Shown: positions 27,614 through 37,762, numbered from the stretch's first letter. The stretch: DNA of 64,000 nucleotides from Methylomonas sp. (GCA_026988155.1 JALSLW010000080.1:27063-91062), one strand, 5' to 3'. The notes: a model not told the origin generated them from the letters alone. Numbers and translations: made by a program.

Positions 27614-28062
27614 ACTACTGTTTCTGTTACACTCATTTGGGCAGTGGAAATAAATGGTCAGCTATTTTTATTTCCGTGGCCCTGAGTTAAGGCAACTCGC
27701 AATAAATAACCTACCAATCTTGCTTGTCTTTTTATCCGTCTTCAGCGTTGCAACTTCGGTTACATAGCTTGCTATGCTCCCTTCGTTGCGCCTTGAAGAC
27801 GAATAAAAATCCTGCGCAATCTGGGTAGGTTATTTAATGCGCGTTACCTAAGAAATTTTTTTGTCCATTCCGCACAATGCTCTTGTGTTTCTATATGTCT
27901 ATAAATCTTAAAAAACCGGCTACTCGCAGTTTTTAGAAATTAAAGGGTATAGATTACGATAAACACCTGTTTTTCAGCTCCTTACTTGAACATTATCGAA
28001 TGTCTACTAATATTATAGATATTGGAAAGTATGGCCTAATATGACATGTAAGGAGAGTTTAT
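27614..28062. other. Gene-free region containing a 163-bp MITE-like element
   Basis: No gene was seen in 449 bp. The element at 27688-27850 occupies the first half. The remaining 210 bases are AT-rich and must contain the promoter of the EAL gene; AAGGAGAG at 28050-28057 is its ribosome site. Confidence 0.6.
27688..27850. mobile_element. 163-bp nested-palindrome MITE-like element, copy A
   Basis: Almost the whole element is one palindrome centred at 27769. The outer arms are GGCAACTCGCAATAAATAAC and (inverted) GGTAACGCGCATTAAATAAC. The inner arms are CTTTTTATCCGTCTTC and GAAGACGAATAAAAATCC. A tip hairpin, CATAGC-TT-GCTATG, lies at 27763-27776. TAA occurs at both outer ends. It carries no gene, so it must be moved in trans if it is mobile. 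It is identical to copy B (58228-58390) except at two positions. Confidence 0.85.
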
Positions 28063-29718
28063 ATGGTTATAGCAATTGCAAATAACCTATTAAGTGAAAA
28101 TGTTCGTGTTTTAAAAAGTGAAGTTTCCAGAACGGCCTATCAGGCAGTTGCTGTTGCTGTTGCAAGTATAATTATTGCAACACTCCTGGTCTGTTATTAT
28201 CAGAACGGTGAAATTTCACTCCAGGGAATAGTTGACGCGCAAAAAAATAATTTTGCTCTTTGGATCTTGGATGGCATTCCTTTTGTTTTTGGTTTCTGGG
28301 GGCAATATTCAAGTTCAATTATTGCCTATCAGGCGGGTGCGCTAATATTTGACCAGACCCAGGAGCTGCGGAGCAGGGCAGAGGACCTGGAAAAGAAGGC
28401 AACCTATACGGCGACTCATGATGTCATTACTGATTTACCCAACCGGAGTCTATTTTATGACAGAGTAGAGCAGGGGATTATATCCGCAAATAATCAAAAT
28501 AAGCATCTATCCATTTTGCTGGTTGAAATTGTTAACTTTAAAGAGGTATATGATACCTTAGGCAGAACCAGCAGTGATCACATAATCAAGCAGATTTCAT
28601 CGCGTTTGCAAGGAGTCGTTCTTGGTGCTGACAGTGTAGCAAAGTTAGATGGAAATATTTTTAGCATTCTTATCACCGATCCTGCGGGCGAACAGGAAGC
28701 TGAGCTGGTAGCTGAGTACATTCAGAAAGTTTTGGAGCCGGCTCTGGTAGTTGAACGCCTATCTTTTGCAGCCCATACAAATGTCGGGATTGTACATTTT
28801 CCCGAACATGGAGAAGATGTTGATACACTGGTACAAAAAGCAGGTGTAGCACTTTATATGGCTAGCAAAGATAAGGATGGATTTGCTGTATATGAACCCT
28901 CATTTGATCAGCATAGTCCCCGCCGTTTAACATTGATGAGCGAATTGCGCCATGCAATAGAACGCAATCAGCTTGAGCTTTATTATCAGCCAAAGGTATC
29001 TATTCAGACGGGTGAATTGTATGGTGCAGAAGCTTTAGTACGTTGGCATCATCCTAAGCATGGCTTTATTTCTCCTGATGAATTTATCCCCATGGCAGAA
29101 CGGACCCGGATGATAAAATCTTTAACTTTGTGGGTGTTAAAAGAAGCTTTTAAGCACTGTGCCGAATGGCATCGGCAGGGAAAAGAACTTATTATTTCAG
29201 TTAATATTTCTGCAAAGGATCTGCATGACCCCGAATTGCCAGACTTGATTGCTGGTGTAGCCGTATCTACAGGGATTAAGCCAGAGTGGGTCGTTCTTGA
29301 AATTACAGAAGGTTCAATCATAACTTACCCTGAACTGACGCTGGAAATTATGGAAAGGCTAACAAAAATGGGCTACAAGCTTTCCATTGACGATTATGGA
29401 ACTGGCTATTCATCGCTGGCATACTTGAAAAAAATGCCTCTGACTGAATTGAAAATTGACCGCTCGTTTGTACAGGATATTTTACATAGTGAAAGTGATG
29501 ATGTTATTGTCAATGCAACCATTAACCTGGCACATAACCTGGGGTTGCAGGTGACTGCTGAAGGTGTGGAAAATGAACAGATTATGGATAAGTTAAAATC
29601 ATATGGCTGTGATATTGCTCAAGGGTTCTATTTGAGTAGACCCATTGCAATTACAGACTTTAATCAATGGATGGAAAGCAGTCAATGGCAAATGAAAGAG
29701 GAAGTCGCCCTAAATTAA
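28063..29718 (+). CDS. Membrane c-di-GMP phosphodiesterase with degenerate GGDEF and intact EAL
   Basis: Protein of 551 residues. Two membrane helices lie near the N-terminus (about 28-46 and 65-90). A GGDEF-fold domain (about 120-285) follows, whose active-site loop reads LDGNIF instead of GGDEF, so cyclase activity is very unlikely. The EAL domain (about 300-545) has AEALVRWHHP, the metal-binding NISAKDL, EITEGSI, DDYGTGYSSLAYLK and AEGVEN motifs, so it should hydrolyse c-di-GMP to pGpG. The start has AAGGAGAG a few bases upstream. It is monocistronic, facing lpdA. Confidence 0.92.
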   Translation: MVIAIANNLLSENVRVLKSEVSRTAYQAVAVAVASIIIATLLVCYYQNGEISLQGIVDAQKNNFALWILDGIPFVFGFWGQYSSSIIAYQAGALIFDQTQELRSRAEDLEKKATYTATHDVITDLPNRSLFYDRVEQGIISANNQNKHLSILLVEIVNFKEVYDTLGRTSSDHIIKQISSRLQGVVLGADSVAKLDGNIFSILITDPAGEQEAELVAEYIQKVLEPALVVERLSFAAHTNVGIVHFPEHGEDVDTLVQKAGVALYMASKDKDGFAVYEPSFDQHSPRRLTLMSELRHAIERNQLELYYQPKVSIQTGELYGAEALVRWHHPKHGFISPDEFIPMAERTRMIKSLTLWVLKEAFKHCAEWHRQGKELIISVNISAKDLHDPELPDLIAGVAVSTGIKPEWVVLEITEGSIITYPELTLEIMERLTKMGYKLSIDDYGTGYSSLAYLKKMPLTELKIDRSFVQDILHSESDDVIVNATINLAHNLGLQVTAEGVENEQIMDKLKSYGCDIAQGFYLSRPIAITDFNQWMESSQWQMKEEVALN

Positions 29719-29893
29719 AGGGCACGACCTCTGTACGATTGAAATTGCAGTCTGGTTTCCGTTGGCTTTATCTGATTTCTCGACAATAGTTTCTTTCAAC
29801 ACTTTAATTCCACGTTCGTACTGATCTTTCTAGGTTGAAGTAATTAAACTATTCTATTGCAAAGCATGGAGTTAAGGAATATTAAGTGAGTGC

Positions 29894-31336
29894 TTAACTT
29901 GGCGGTATATGCAGCGCTCTATTATCTAAAGCTAGAGCAGCCTCATGCAAGGCCTCTGAAATAGAAGGATGGGCATGAATCGTTCTGGCCAAGTCTTCTG
30001 CACTGGCTGAAAACTCCATTGCCAAGACCGCTTCTGCAATAAGTTCAGAGGCTTGATCGCCAATAATATGTACACCTAATATCAGGTCTGTTTCAGCATG
30101 GGTTATTATTTTAACCAAACCTTCAGTTTTACCCGAGGCATTTGCACGGGCTGACGCTGAAAATGGAAAAAGGCCTATTTTGTAATGTTCTCCAATTGCC
30201 TTCAGTGCCTGCTCAGTTTGTCCCACCCAGGCTATTTCCGGAGAGGTATAAATAACGCTGGAAATAATGTCATAATTGATAGGGCTATCTATTCCTGCGA
30301 TTTTTTCGGCAACAAACACACCTTCCTCCAGACCTTTATGCGCTAGCATAGGGCCTAAAGCAGATAAATCACCAATTGCATAGACGCCGGGCAACGTTGT
30401 GCCACAGTTTTTATCAACGTGAACAAAACCGCATTCATCAAGGAGCAGATCTGCTTCAGCCGCCGCAATATTTTCAGTATTAGGTTCACGTCCTGAAGCA
30501 ACGATAAGTTTATCAAGGTGAAGGGTGTGACTGCCTTCGTTGTCTTGGTATTCCAGTATTACTTTCTTAGAGCCTTTTTTGGCAGAAATTACACGGGCAC
30601 CTAAGCGTATATCAAGTCCTTGCTGAGTAAAAATTCGAAATGCTTCATCAGATATCAGTTGATCAGGTGTGGTTAAAAATGTTTCCTGGGCCTCAAGCAA
30701 AATAACATTAGAGCCTAGGCGGTTCCATATGCCAGCAAGCTCAAGACCAATAATGCCTGCACCAATAATACCCAGTCTTTTAGGTATTTCTGTTAAATTT
30801 AAGGCATGGCTGGAGTCAATAATAAATTCATTATCTACGGGCGCGCAGGGGAGCACAGAGGGATAAGAACCTGTTGCCAGAATGATATTTTCTGCCGTTA
30901 ACTGGTGCTGTCTACCATCTTTTTTTTCAGTAACTTCAACCTTTCCTGCGGTTAATAACTTACCGTGACCATGGATACAGTCAATTTTATTTTGATTAAA
31001 TAGTTTAGTAATGTGATGGTTTAAAGAATCAATGATTGAATCTTTACGTTTTATCATTTGAGACAGATCTATTTCAAGGTTATCAATCTTAATGCCATGT
31101 GAATTAATATCATTATTAAGTAAATGATATATTTTTGATGATTCTAATAGAGCCATGGAGGAAATACAGCCTGCATTGACAAAAGTGCCTCCAGGGCTAG
31201 GCTGGCCTTTACTGTTGCTCCAATTGTCAATGCAGGCTGTTTTAAATCCTAGCTGTGCACATCGAATGGCAGCCACATACCCGGCCGGACCAGCACCGAT
31301 AACAATAACATCATATTGTGTGCTTGCTGTTGCCAT
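29894..31336 (-). CDS. lpdA: Dihydrolipoamide dehydrogenase-like E3 lacking one redox cysteine
   Basis: FAD/NAD disulfide-oxidoreductase of 480 residues, last gene of the 2-oxoglutarate dehydrogenase operon (8 bp after sucB). Canonical E3 uses a CxNxGC disulfide to reoxidise dihydrolipoamide. Here the motif reads GGTFVNAGCISSM, with Phe52 (codon TTT at 31181-31183) in place of the first Cys and only Cys57 kept; the usual PSK is SSM. The rest is normal: the FAD motif VIGAGPAGYVAA, the NAD motif GIIGAGIIGLELA, YAIGDLSALGPMLAHKGLEEG, and the C-terminal HAHPSISEA His-Glu pair. It may be inactive with lipoamide, use another mechanism, or rely on another E3. No frameshift or stop is present. Confidence 0.85.
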   Translation of the reverse strand: MATASTQYDVIVIGAGPAGYVAAIRCAQLGFKTACIDNWSNSKGQPSPGGTFVNAGCISSMALLESSKIYHLLNNDINSHGIKIDNLEIDLSQMIKRKDSIIDSLNHHITKLFNQNKIDCIHGHGKLLTAGKVEVTEKKDGRQHQLTAENIILATGSYPSVLPCAPVDNEFIIDSSHALNLTEIPKRLGIIGAGIIGLELAGIWNRLGSNVILLEAQETFLTTPDQLISDEAFRIFTQQGLDIRLGARVISAKKGSKKVILEYQDNEGSHTLHLDKLIVASGREPNTENIAAAEADLLLDECGFVHVDKNCGTTLPGVYAIGDLSALGPMLAHKGLEEGVFVAEKIAGIDSPINYDIISSVIYTSPEIAWVGQTEQALKAIGEHYKIGLFPFSASARANASGKTEGLVKIITHAETDLILGVHIIGDQASELIAEAVLAMEFSASAEDLARTIHAHPSISEALHEAALALDNRALHIPPS

Positions 31337-31344
31337 TGTTGAGC

Positions 31345-32589
31345 CTATATATTAAGTAAAAGATGAGCCGGCGATTCCAGACATTCTTTGATGGTAACTA
31401 AAAATTGCACCGCATCTTTGCCATCAACCAAACGATGATCATAAGATAAAGCCAAATACATGATTGGACGAATTACAATTTCCCCGTTTTCCACTACAGC
31501 ACGTTCTCTAATGGCATGCATGCCTAAAATTGCGCATTGGGGCGGGTTTAAAATGGGGGTTGACAGCATGGAACCAAAAATGCCGCCATTGGTAATGGTA
31601 AATGTTCCGCCTGTCAGGTCTTCATAGCTCAACGAGCCATCTTTAGCCTTGGTACCGTAATTGATAATGCTTTTTTCTATGCCGGCAAAGTCAAGCTGAT
31701 CGGCATCTTTAATAACAGGAACGATAAGTCCTCGATCAGTTGACACTGCAATGCCCATATCATAGTATCCATGATAGATGATATCGTTATCATCAATTGA
31801 GGCGTTAATGGCAGGAAATTTTTTCAGCGCCTCTATTGATGCTTTAATGAAAAATGACATAAACCCGAGTTTAACATCATGTTTTTTCAAAAAACGGTCT
31901 TTATATTGGTTTCTAAGGTCTATTACACTCTGCATATTAACTTCGTTAAAAGTGGTTAGCATGGCCGCATTCTGCTGAGCCTGCAGCAAACGCTCTGCCA
32001 CTTTTGCTCTAAGACGAGTCATAGGAACACGTTGCTCAGGGCGAAAGTTTGCAGAAACTGGAGGTGTAAATGATGGAGTATCTTGCTGTCTTGTTTTAAT
32101 CTGCTGCGGTTTTGCAGTTTGAGCTTGAACCGCTTGTTTCTGTTCTTTTTTCTGCTGATTGTCGATATACTCCTGAACATCGGCTTTAGTCAGGCGGCCT
32201 TTTTTTCCAGAACCATGAACTACAGCATGAGGGTCAATATTATTTTCTTGCAAAATCCGTCTGACAGCTGGGCTTAAAGGCATCTCCTCCTTTACTGCTG
32301 GCTGATCTGGATTTTTAGTCTCTGCCGGCGGAACTGATGTTTCATCAAGTTCTTTTATTTCTAACAGGGCTAAAACATCACCAGAAACGACAGTAGCACC
32401 ATTTTGCTGGATAATTTCAGTTAGAATGCCTGATTCAGGTGCAGGCACTTCAAGAACAATCTTATCCGTTTCTAAATCAACCAAATTATCATTTTTATTG
32501 ACGAACTCGCCAGGCTTTTTGTGCCAGGTTGCTAGTGTGGCATCAGAAACGGATTCGGGCAGGCTGGGGACCAGAATTTCTAAACTCAT
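31345..32589 (-). CDS. sucB: 2-Oxoglutarate dehydrogenase E2 (dihydrolipoyl succinyltransferase)
   Basis: E2 core subunit of 414 residues that transfers the succinyl group from lipoate to CoA. The N-terminal lipoyl domain carries the lipoylated Lys in [17 protein letters not shown] (about 39-55). The peripheral subunit-binding domain is at about 103-140 ([24 protein letters not shown]). The catalytic domain (about 180-414) ends with [13 protein letters not shown], which carries the catalytic His and Asp. The start overlaps the sucA stop by four bases (ATGA), and lpdA follows 8 bp downstream, so the three are one operon. All E2 residues needed for activity appear intact. Confidence 0.96.
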   Translation of the reverse strand: MSLEILVPSLPESVSDATLATWHKKPGEFVNKNDNLVDLETDKIVLEVPAPESGILTEIIQQNGATVVSGDVLALLEIKELDETSVPPAETKNPDQPAVKEEMPLSPAVRRILQENNIDPHAVVHGSGKKGRLTKADVQEYIDNQQKKEQKQAVQAQTAKPQQIKTRQQDTPSFTPPVSANFRPEQRVPMTRLRAKVAERLLQAQQNAAMLTTFNEVNMQSVIDLRNQYKDRFLKKHDVKLGFMSFFIKASIEALKKFPAINASIDDNDIIYHGYYDMGIAVSTDRGLIVPVIKDADQLDFAGIEKSIINYGTKAKDGSLSYEDLTGGTFTITNGGIFGSMLSTPILNPPQCAILGMHAIRERAVVENGEIVIRPIMYLALSYDHRLVDGKDAVQFLVTIKECLESPAHLLLNI

Positions 32590-35420
32590 GTTAAATTTCC
32601 TTCGTTGGCACCGTAAAGTGCTGCTTTAATGACTGCATTTTGCTGTTCAATATGGACAATGTAATTGCCCACTGCTGGAGCGGCAGATGGTGCTCTACCA
32701 GCATAAAAGATAGTAATATCTTTATCTATATTATTATAAAAATGGTGTTTTGACTGATACCATGCCCCTTGGTTTTTGGGTTCTTCCTGACACCAGACTA
32801 TATGCTCTACCTTGGGATATTTGTTGATTTCCGCCTTAAATAGATCATTGGGGAAAGGGTACAGCTGTTCAATGCGAATAATGGCTATATGGTCAAGTTC
32901 ATCGTTTCTACGCGCTTCCAATAGATCATAATAAACTTTTCCTGAACACATGACTAGACGGGTAACATGTTTGGGATTGATTTCATCCTGTTCTGAGATG
33001 ATGGGGAAAAACTCGCCATCGGTCAGGTCTTCCAATGTTGAAACGGCTAATTTGTGCCTTAGCAGGCTTTTTGGACTCATCACAATAAGAGGTTTGCGAT
33101 AAGGTCTAAGCAGCTGTCGTCTGAGCAAATGAAAAATTTGAGCAGGGGTGGTCGGAATGCAAACCTGTATATTATGGTCGGCGCAAAGCTGTAAATAGCG
33201 TTCCAGTCTGGCCGATGAATGTTCAGGGCCTTGCCCTTCAAATCCATGAGGAAGCAGCATGACCAGGCCGCTTAAACGTCCCCATTTGGTTTCGGCCGAA
33301 CTGATAAACTGATCAATAACAACTTGAGCGCCATTGGCAAAATCACCAAACTGAGCTTCCCAGATAACTAGCTTTTCCGGTTCAGTTGAACTGTATCCAA
33401 ACTCAAACCCTAAAACGCCTGCTTCAGACAGCAGTGAGTCAAAAATTTGTGCTCGTCCCTGATTTTCAGACAGATGCTGTACAGGGAAGTATGTGTCGCC
33501 ATTCAATTGGTTATGGACAGCAATATGCCGATGAGAAAATGTACCCCGGCCGACATCTTGTCCAATTAACCTAATATCTTTTCCTTCTAGCAGCAGGGTG
33601 GCATACGCCATATTTTCAGCAAACCCCCAATCAAGCGATAATGCACCGGCTGACATTTTTGCTCTGTTTTCCATAACTTTTGCTACCCGGGGGTGCAGCT
33701 CAAATTCAGCAGGCAGCTGAAGCAGCTTATCATTGCATTGGCGAATTTCTTCCATTGATACGCGGGTATCGTGAGCAGCATCCCATTCTTGGCTGTAATA
33801 TTTTTTCCACTGTTCAGAATAGGAGTAAATTGAATTGCTTAAAGTAGGACGGGAAACAGGGTTGCCTTCATCTAATAATTGCTGGTAGTCCTGTTCCATT
33901 TTTAATGCAGTCTGTTCGTCAACTATGCCTTCAGCCTGTAATTTTTGGGCATATAATTCGCGGACCGATGGCAGGGAACGAATAATTTTATACATCATGG
34001 GCTGTGTGGTGGCCGGTTCATCTGCTTCGTTATGGCCTAAGCGTCGATAGCAGATAAGGTCAATTACCACATCTTTGTGAAACTTCATCCGAAATTCCAA
34101 AGCCATCTGGGTGACAAATATAACGGCTTCCGGATCATCACCATTAACATGAAACACGGGGGCATGAATCATGGTGGCAACATCAGTACAATATTGAGTT
34201 GAACGGGCATCAAACGGATTGCTGGTGGTAAAGCCGATTTGATTGTTGATTACAATATGAATAGTGCCCCCGGTAGAAAAGGCTCTGGTTTCAGACATAT
34301 TGAGTGTTTCCATCACAATGCCCTGACCGGCAAAAGCCGCATCGCCATGAATTAAAATGGGAATAATGGTATCTATGCTGCCTTTTCCACGGCGATCCTG
34401 TCTTGCTTTGACTGAGCCTTCAACTACTGGGTTAATAATTTCAAGATGGGATGGATTAAAGGCAAGTGTCAAGTGAATGGGGACACCAGGGGTCGCTATA
34501 TTAGATGAAAACCCCATATGATATTTGACATCGCCGGTAATGGCGCCTGGGGAGGATGTATGAGTTCCTTCAAATTCACCGAAAAGCTGAGCGGGACTTT
34601 TCCCTAAAATATTGACCAGAACATTTAAGCGTCCGCGGTGAGCCATACCAATAACAATTTCTTTAACCTGCTTTTCACCTGCACTTTGTACAAGTTCATC
34701 TAACACGGGAATTAAGCTTTCGCTGCCTTCCAATGAAAAGCGCTTTTGCCCTACATATTTTCGGTGCAGATATTTTTCAATGCCTTCGGCCGCCGTTAGC
34801 AGTTTTAAAATAGAAGCTTTCTTTTCTGCTGAATGGCTAGATACTTCAGGCCTGGTACTCTCCAATTTATTCTTGATCCAGCGTTTGGTTTCTGCATCAA
34901 CAATATGCATATATTCTGTGCCGATGTTCCCGCAATAAATCTCTTTAAGCGCCGAGATAATCTTTCTTAAAGGCAGTTTATTAATCCCATAAAGAGAGCC
35001 TGTATCAAAGACTGTGTCCATATCCGGCTCTGCCAAGCCGTAGAACGCTAGTTCCAGGTCTGGGGGGGTTGCTCTCTGTTTGCCCAAAGGATTATTTGTC
35101 GCAATTTGATGACCGCGAACTCTATAATGATTGATAAGCCTGGCAACTGCAGATTGCTTTTTGACGCTTTCTTCGGTGAAGCCCTGTAATTTTGCAAGCC
35201 TGCCTTGAGTTGTTTCAGCCAGTTTCTTAAAACGATTAACAATAGGGCTATGGGCTATTTCGTATGATGACTGCTCATGCAGACTATTGAATTTTTCACG
35301 CCAGCTTTCAGAGACCGAATCGGGATTTTCAAGATATCGTTCGTATAGGTCTTCAATGAAATAAGCATTGCTTCCATAGAGCGCAGACGATTCTTGAAAC
35401 AGTTTTAACAGATTGCTCAT
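32586..35420 (-). CDS. sucA: 2-Oxoglutarate dehydrogenase E1 component
   Basis: Thiamine-diphosphate enzyme of 944 residues that decarboxylates 2-oxoglutarate in the TCA cycle. Family blocks are intact: the MSNLLKLF... N-terminus with [25 protein letters not shown], the ThDP motif region [45 protein letters not shown]-type [10 protein letters not shown], and [17 protein letters not shown]. The frame could start 28 codons earlier at 35504, but ATG 35420 gives the conserved N-terminus and has a GGAAA ribosome site. It leads the sucA-sucB-lpdA operon and is divergent from the DUF2914 gene. A complete operon implies an uninterrupted TCA cycle unless the odd E3 blocks it. Confidence 0.97.
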   Translation of the reverse strand: MSNLLKLFQESSALYGSNAYFIEDLYERYLENPDSVSESWREKFNSLHEQSSYEIAHSPIVNRFKKLAETTQGRLAKLQGFTEESVKKQSAVARLINHYRVRGHQIATNNPLGKQRATPPDLELAFYGLAEPDMDTVFDTGSLYGINKLPLRKIISALKEIYCGNIGTEYMHIVDAETKRWIKNKLESTRPEVSSHSAEKKASILKLLTAAEGIEKYLHRKYVGQKRFSLEGSESLIPVLDELVQSAGEKQVKEIVIGMAHRGRLNVLVNILGKSPAQLFGEFEGTHTSSPGAITGDVKYHMGFSSNIATPGVPIHLTLAFNPSHLEIINPVVEGSVKARQDRRGKGSIDTIIPILIHGDAAFAGQGIVMETLNMSETRAFSTGGTIHIVINNQIGFTTSNPFDARSTQYCTDVATMIHAPVFHVNGDDPEAVIFVTQMALEFRMKFHKDVVIDLICYRRLGHNEADEPATTQPMMYKIIRSLPSVRELYAQKLQAEGIVDEQTALKMEQDYQQLLDEGNPVSRPTLSNSIYSYSEQWKKYYSQEWDAAHDTRVSMEEIRQCNDKLLQLPAEFELHPRVAKVMENRAKMSAGALSLDWGFAENMAYATLLLEGKDIRLIGQDVGRGTFSHRHIAVHNQLNGDTYFPVQHLSENQGRAQIFDSLLSEAGVLGFEFGYSSTEPEKLVIWEAQFGDFANGAQVVIDQFISSAETKWGRLSGLVMLLPHGFEGQGPEHSSARLERYLQLCADHNIQVCIPTTPAQIFHLLRRQLLRPYRKPLIVMSPKSLLRHKLAVSTLEDLTDGEFFPIISEQDEINPKHVTRLVMCSGKVYYDLLEARRNDELDHIAIIRIEQLYPFPNDLFKAEINKYPKVEHIVWCQEEPKNQGAWYQSKHHFYNNIDKDITIFYAGRAPSAAPAVGNYIVHIEQQNAVIKAALYGANEGNLT

Positions 35421-35576
35421 GTTGTTTCCGATATTTCCAATAGTTGTGGACGATATAGTAGAGCTAAAGTGGTATATTACCAAATGAAAGTATAGATGAA
35501 GCAAAAAATTAATGCCCAGATTTAAGTCTTTATCAAATTGGAATTAGATTAACTAAAATAACAAAAGAGTAAATTG

Positions 35577-36311
35577 ATGGAAGAAAGCAATAAAATCGTC
35601 GTCAAAGTAAAATACCAGGGTCTAAAAAAAGAACAGAAAGATATTTCTCAGCCACAGATAGTGACTGAATGGCATATGCAGAGAATATTCGCCGCAATTG
35701 CAATGCTTATTATTTTTATAATACTGCCTTTTTATTATTTTAGCGGTCAATCTATTGAGTCAGTTGAACAGACAGGACCTGAATTAAAAACGGTAGAAAA
35801 ATTGCCAGTAAAGCAAAATACGCAGATTGCTGATTCCAGAGCCAAACCCAAACCGGCTGATATAGCAGCAAAAAAAGAAACCGCTGCTATCGCTATCGCC
35901 CCCCCCAAGCTTACAAAGAAAGAAACTGTTAAAAAAGAAGTTATTGCAAAACCAGTATTGGATTCTAGTATATTAACCAGCCAGAAAATTGTAAGGGCAT
36001 TATTAACAACAGACCTTGATAATAAAGAACCCGTTGATAATATAGCAACTCTCAGTGTCAATAAGGATAAGGCAAGCAAAGTTTATTACTTTACAGAAAT
36101 CATTGATATGAAAGGGCAGGTTTTGTATCACCGCTGGTTAAGAAATGATCAGCTAATATTTAAAAGAGAAATTAATATATTGGGCAATAGATGGAGAGCG
36201 GCAACAAGTAAATTGATAACCTACTCAAAGGCAGGATTATGGACCGTCAGATTAGAAGATAAGCAAGGTGCTGTTTTAAATGAAATAAAATTTGAAGTAA
36301 TAAAGGAATAA
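35577..36311 (+). CDS. DUF2914 domain membrane protein
   Basis: Protein of 244 residues from ATG 35577 (the TTG one codon earlier is less likely). It has a short basic cytoplasmic N-terminus, one membrane helix at about 40-60 (IFAAIAMLIIFIILPFYYF), and a Lys/Ala/Pro-rich linker (about 65-130) that probably spans the periplasm. The C-terminal DUF2914 domain (about 165-244) has YYFTEIIDMKGQVLYHRW, INILGNRWRAATSK and GLWTVRLEDKQG. The domain is common in proteobacterial envelope proteins of unknown role. It is divergent from sucA and followed 62 bp later by the H-NS gene. Confidence 0.8.
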   Translation: MEESNKIVVKVKYQGLKKEQKDISQPQIVTEWHMQRIFAAIAMLIIFIILPFYYFSGQSIESVEQTGPELKTVEKLPVKQNTQIADSRAKPKPADIAAKKETAAIAIAPPKLTKKETVKKEVIAKPVLDSSILTSQKIVRALLTTDLDNKEPVDNIATLSVNKDKASKVYYFTEIIDMKGQVLYHRWLRNDQLIFKREINILGNRWRAATSKLITYSKAGLWTVRLEDKQGAVLNEIKFEVIKE

Positions 36312-36373
36312 GTATTAATTATTTAATAGACTGATGATATACTTTTAATTTTATTTATATTGGTATAAGTGAT

Positions 36374-36688
36374 ATGACTGAATATAGCAAACTTTCAGAA
36401 ACAGAATTACAGGCAGTTATTGATAAAGCAGAGAATGCTTTGAAAGAAAAAAAAACCAAAAAGCGAAAAGAAGTTATTGCTCAAATTAAAGAGCTGGCCG
36501 CTTCAATTGATGTAACTGTTGAAATTATTGAAGAGGGGGGCAAATCAGCTAGAAAGGGCAAAAAAGTTGCGGCTAAATACCGTAACCCGGACGATGCCTC
36601 TCAAACATGGACTGGCCGTGGTGTTTCTCCAAAATGGATGCAGACATTAGTAGATGCCGGACATGATAAATCTGAATTTTTAATATAA
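36374..36688 (+). CDS. H-NS family nucleoid-associated protein
   Basis: DNA-binding protein of 104 residues that typically silences AT-rich, foreign DNA. It has an N-terminal oligomerising coiled coil (about 5-50, rich in Lys/Glu) and a C-terminal DNA-binding domain with YRNPDDASQTWTGRGVSPKW. That segment contains the AT-hook-like QTWTGRG loop of the H-NS/Bv3F class. It is found a kilobase upstream of the AT-rich polysaccharide island, an obvious possible target. It lies 13 bp before the hisN-like gene, so the two may share a transcript. Confidence 0.93.
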   Translation: MTEYSKLSETELQAVIDKAENALKEKKTKKRKEVIAQIKELAASIDVTVEIIEEGGKSARKGKKVAAKYRNPDDASQTWTGRGVSPKWMQTLVDAGHDKSEFLI

Positions 36689-36701
36689 CTTAGGATTAAT
36701 A

Positions 36702-37466
36702 ATGACCATTTCCGTCGCTGTTCTGGAAAAGATTGTTCGTGAAGCAGGTTCCATAGCAATGGACTATTTTAAAAACCTAGATAAAGTCGGTGTAATTAAG
36801 AAAAGCCCTAGAGATTTAGTAACCGATGCTGATGTAGCAGTAGAAGAATATTTAAAGAAAGCATTAGAAAATGCTTATCCAGAATATGGTTTCTGGGGGG
36901 AAGAAAGCGGTCAATCAGATAGTCAGACCAATCGCTGGATTGTTGACCCTATAGATGGAACACACTCTTTTGCCAAAGGGCAATATTTTTGGTCTATTAG
37001 TGTTGCACTTGAAATCGAAGGTGTCCTTGTCGCGGGTTCAGTATATGCACCGGCGCTGGATGACTTATACCTTGCTGTAAAAGGAAAGGGCGCCACTAAA
37101 AATGGTAAAGCTATCGACGTGTCATCAGAAGCCAGTTTGGCAGACTCAATGATAGCAACCGGGTTTGCCTGTCTACGATCCTATTTGGTAGAAAACAATC
37201 TAAAACGTTTTTGCAGAATAGCCGAGAAAACTACAGGACAGCGTAGGTTTGGCTCAGCGGCAATGGACTTATGCCTAGTTGCTGATGGACAGGTCGATGC
37301 CTTTTGGGAGCAAGAGTTAAATTTATATGATGTTGCGGCAGGTGCCCTAATCGTAATGGAAGCAGGCGGAACAGTAACTGATTTTAAAGGCAATGAAGGC
37401 GTGTTCCCTAAACAGATATTAGCAACCAATGGGGGAGTTTTTAAGGAGCTGCTTGATTTAATGTAG
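36702..37466 (+). CDS. Inositol-monophosphatase-family phosphatase, probably HisN-type histidinol-phosphatase
   Basis: Soluble Mg2+-dependent phosphatase of 254 residues. Motifs of the family: WGEESGQSD (metal Glu), WIVDPIDGTHSFAKG (DPIDGT, about 84-90), RRFGSAAMDLCLVADG, and LYDVAAGALIVMEAGG, which carries the C-terminal metal Asp. The GTHSFAKGQYFWSISVAL segment resembles HisN-type histidinol-phosphatases more than general inositol phosphatases, but the substrate needs testing. The ribosome site TTAGGA precedes the start. It lies 13 bp after the H-NS gene. Confidence 0.8.
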   Translation: MTISVAVLEKIVREAGSIAMDYFKNLDKVGVIKKSPRDLVTDADVAVEEYLKKALENAYPEYGFWGEESGQSDSQTNRWIVDPIDGTHSFAKGQYFWSISVALEIEGVLVAGSVYAPALDDLYLAVKGKGATKNGKAIDVSSEASLADSMIATGFACLRSYLVENNLKRFCRIAEKTTGQRRFGSAAMDLCLVADGQVDAFWEQELNLYDVAAGALIVMEAGGTVTDFKGNEGVFPKQILATNGGVFKELLDLM

Positions 37467-37546
37467 AGTTTTTGGATGGCTTGTGGAAGATGCTAGAAAA
37501 TGACAGGGCTGGAAAGGCTTTTTATGAATAGTTTAAAACTCACTGG

Positions 37547-37648
37547 TTAAAATAGATGCTCTGACTGTAGTTGCTTGCATACATAATCTAACAGATCCGA
37601 AAATGTAGTTGGTGAAATGCCAACAGTTTTTTCACGCGTTATTTCCAT
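37547..37648 (-). pseudogene. Possible gene remnant (33 codons), unidentified
   Basis: A minus-strand frame, open from about 37695 but with ATG only at 37648, encodes a protein-like stretch including REKTVGISPTTFSDLLDYV and ends at 37547. It has no convincing ribosome site and no room for a full domain, so it looks like the C-terminal tail of a lost gene at the left border of the polysaccharide island. The family is not recognised. Confidence 0.25.
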
Positions 37649-37762
37649 AGCATTTGTCTTACAATTTTTTTGACCTAAACTAGCAATTCCTATGTTGAAA
37701 AAAAATTAGCTTAGTCTATTATTAAATAAAGCCATGACTTCTATTCTGATTGGAAATCAAAA

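Noticed and set aside
29870..29900. AGTTAAG...CTTAACT inverted repeat at the end of lpdA
   Set aside because: Low-stability stem, 16-base loop and no T tail, so not called a terminator.
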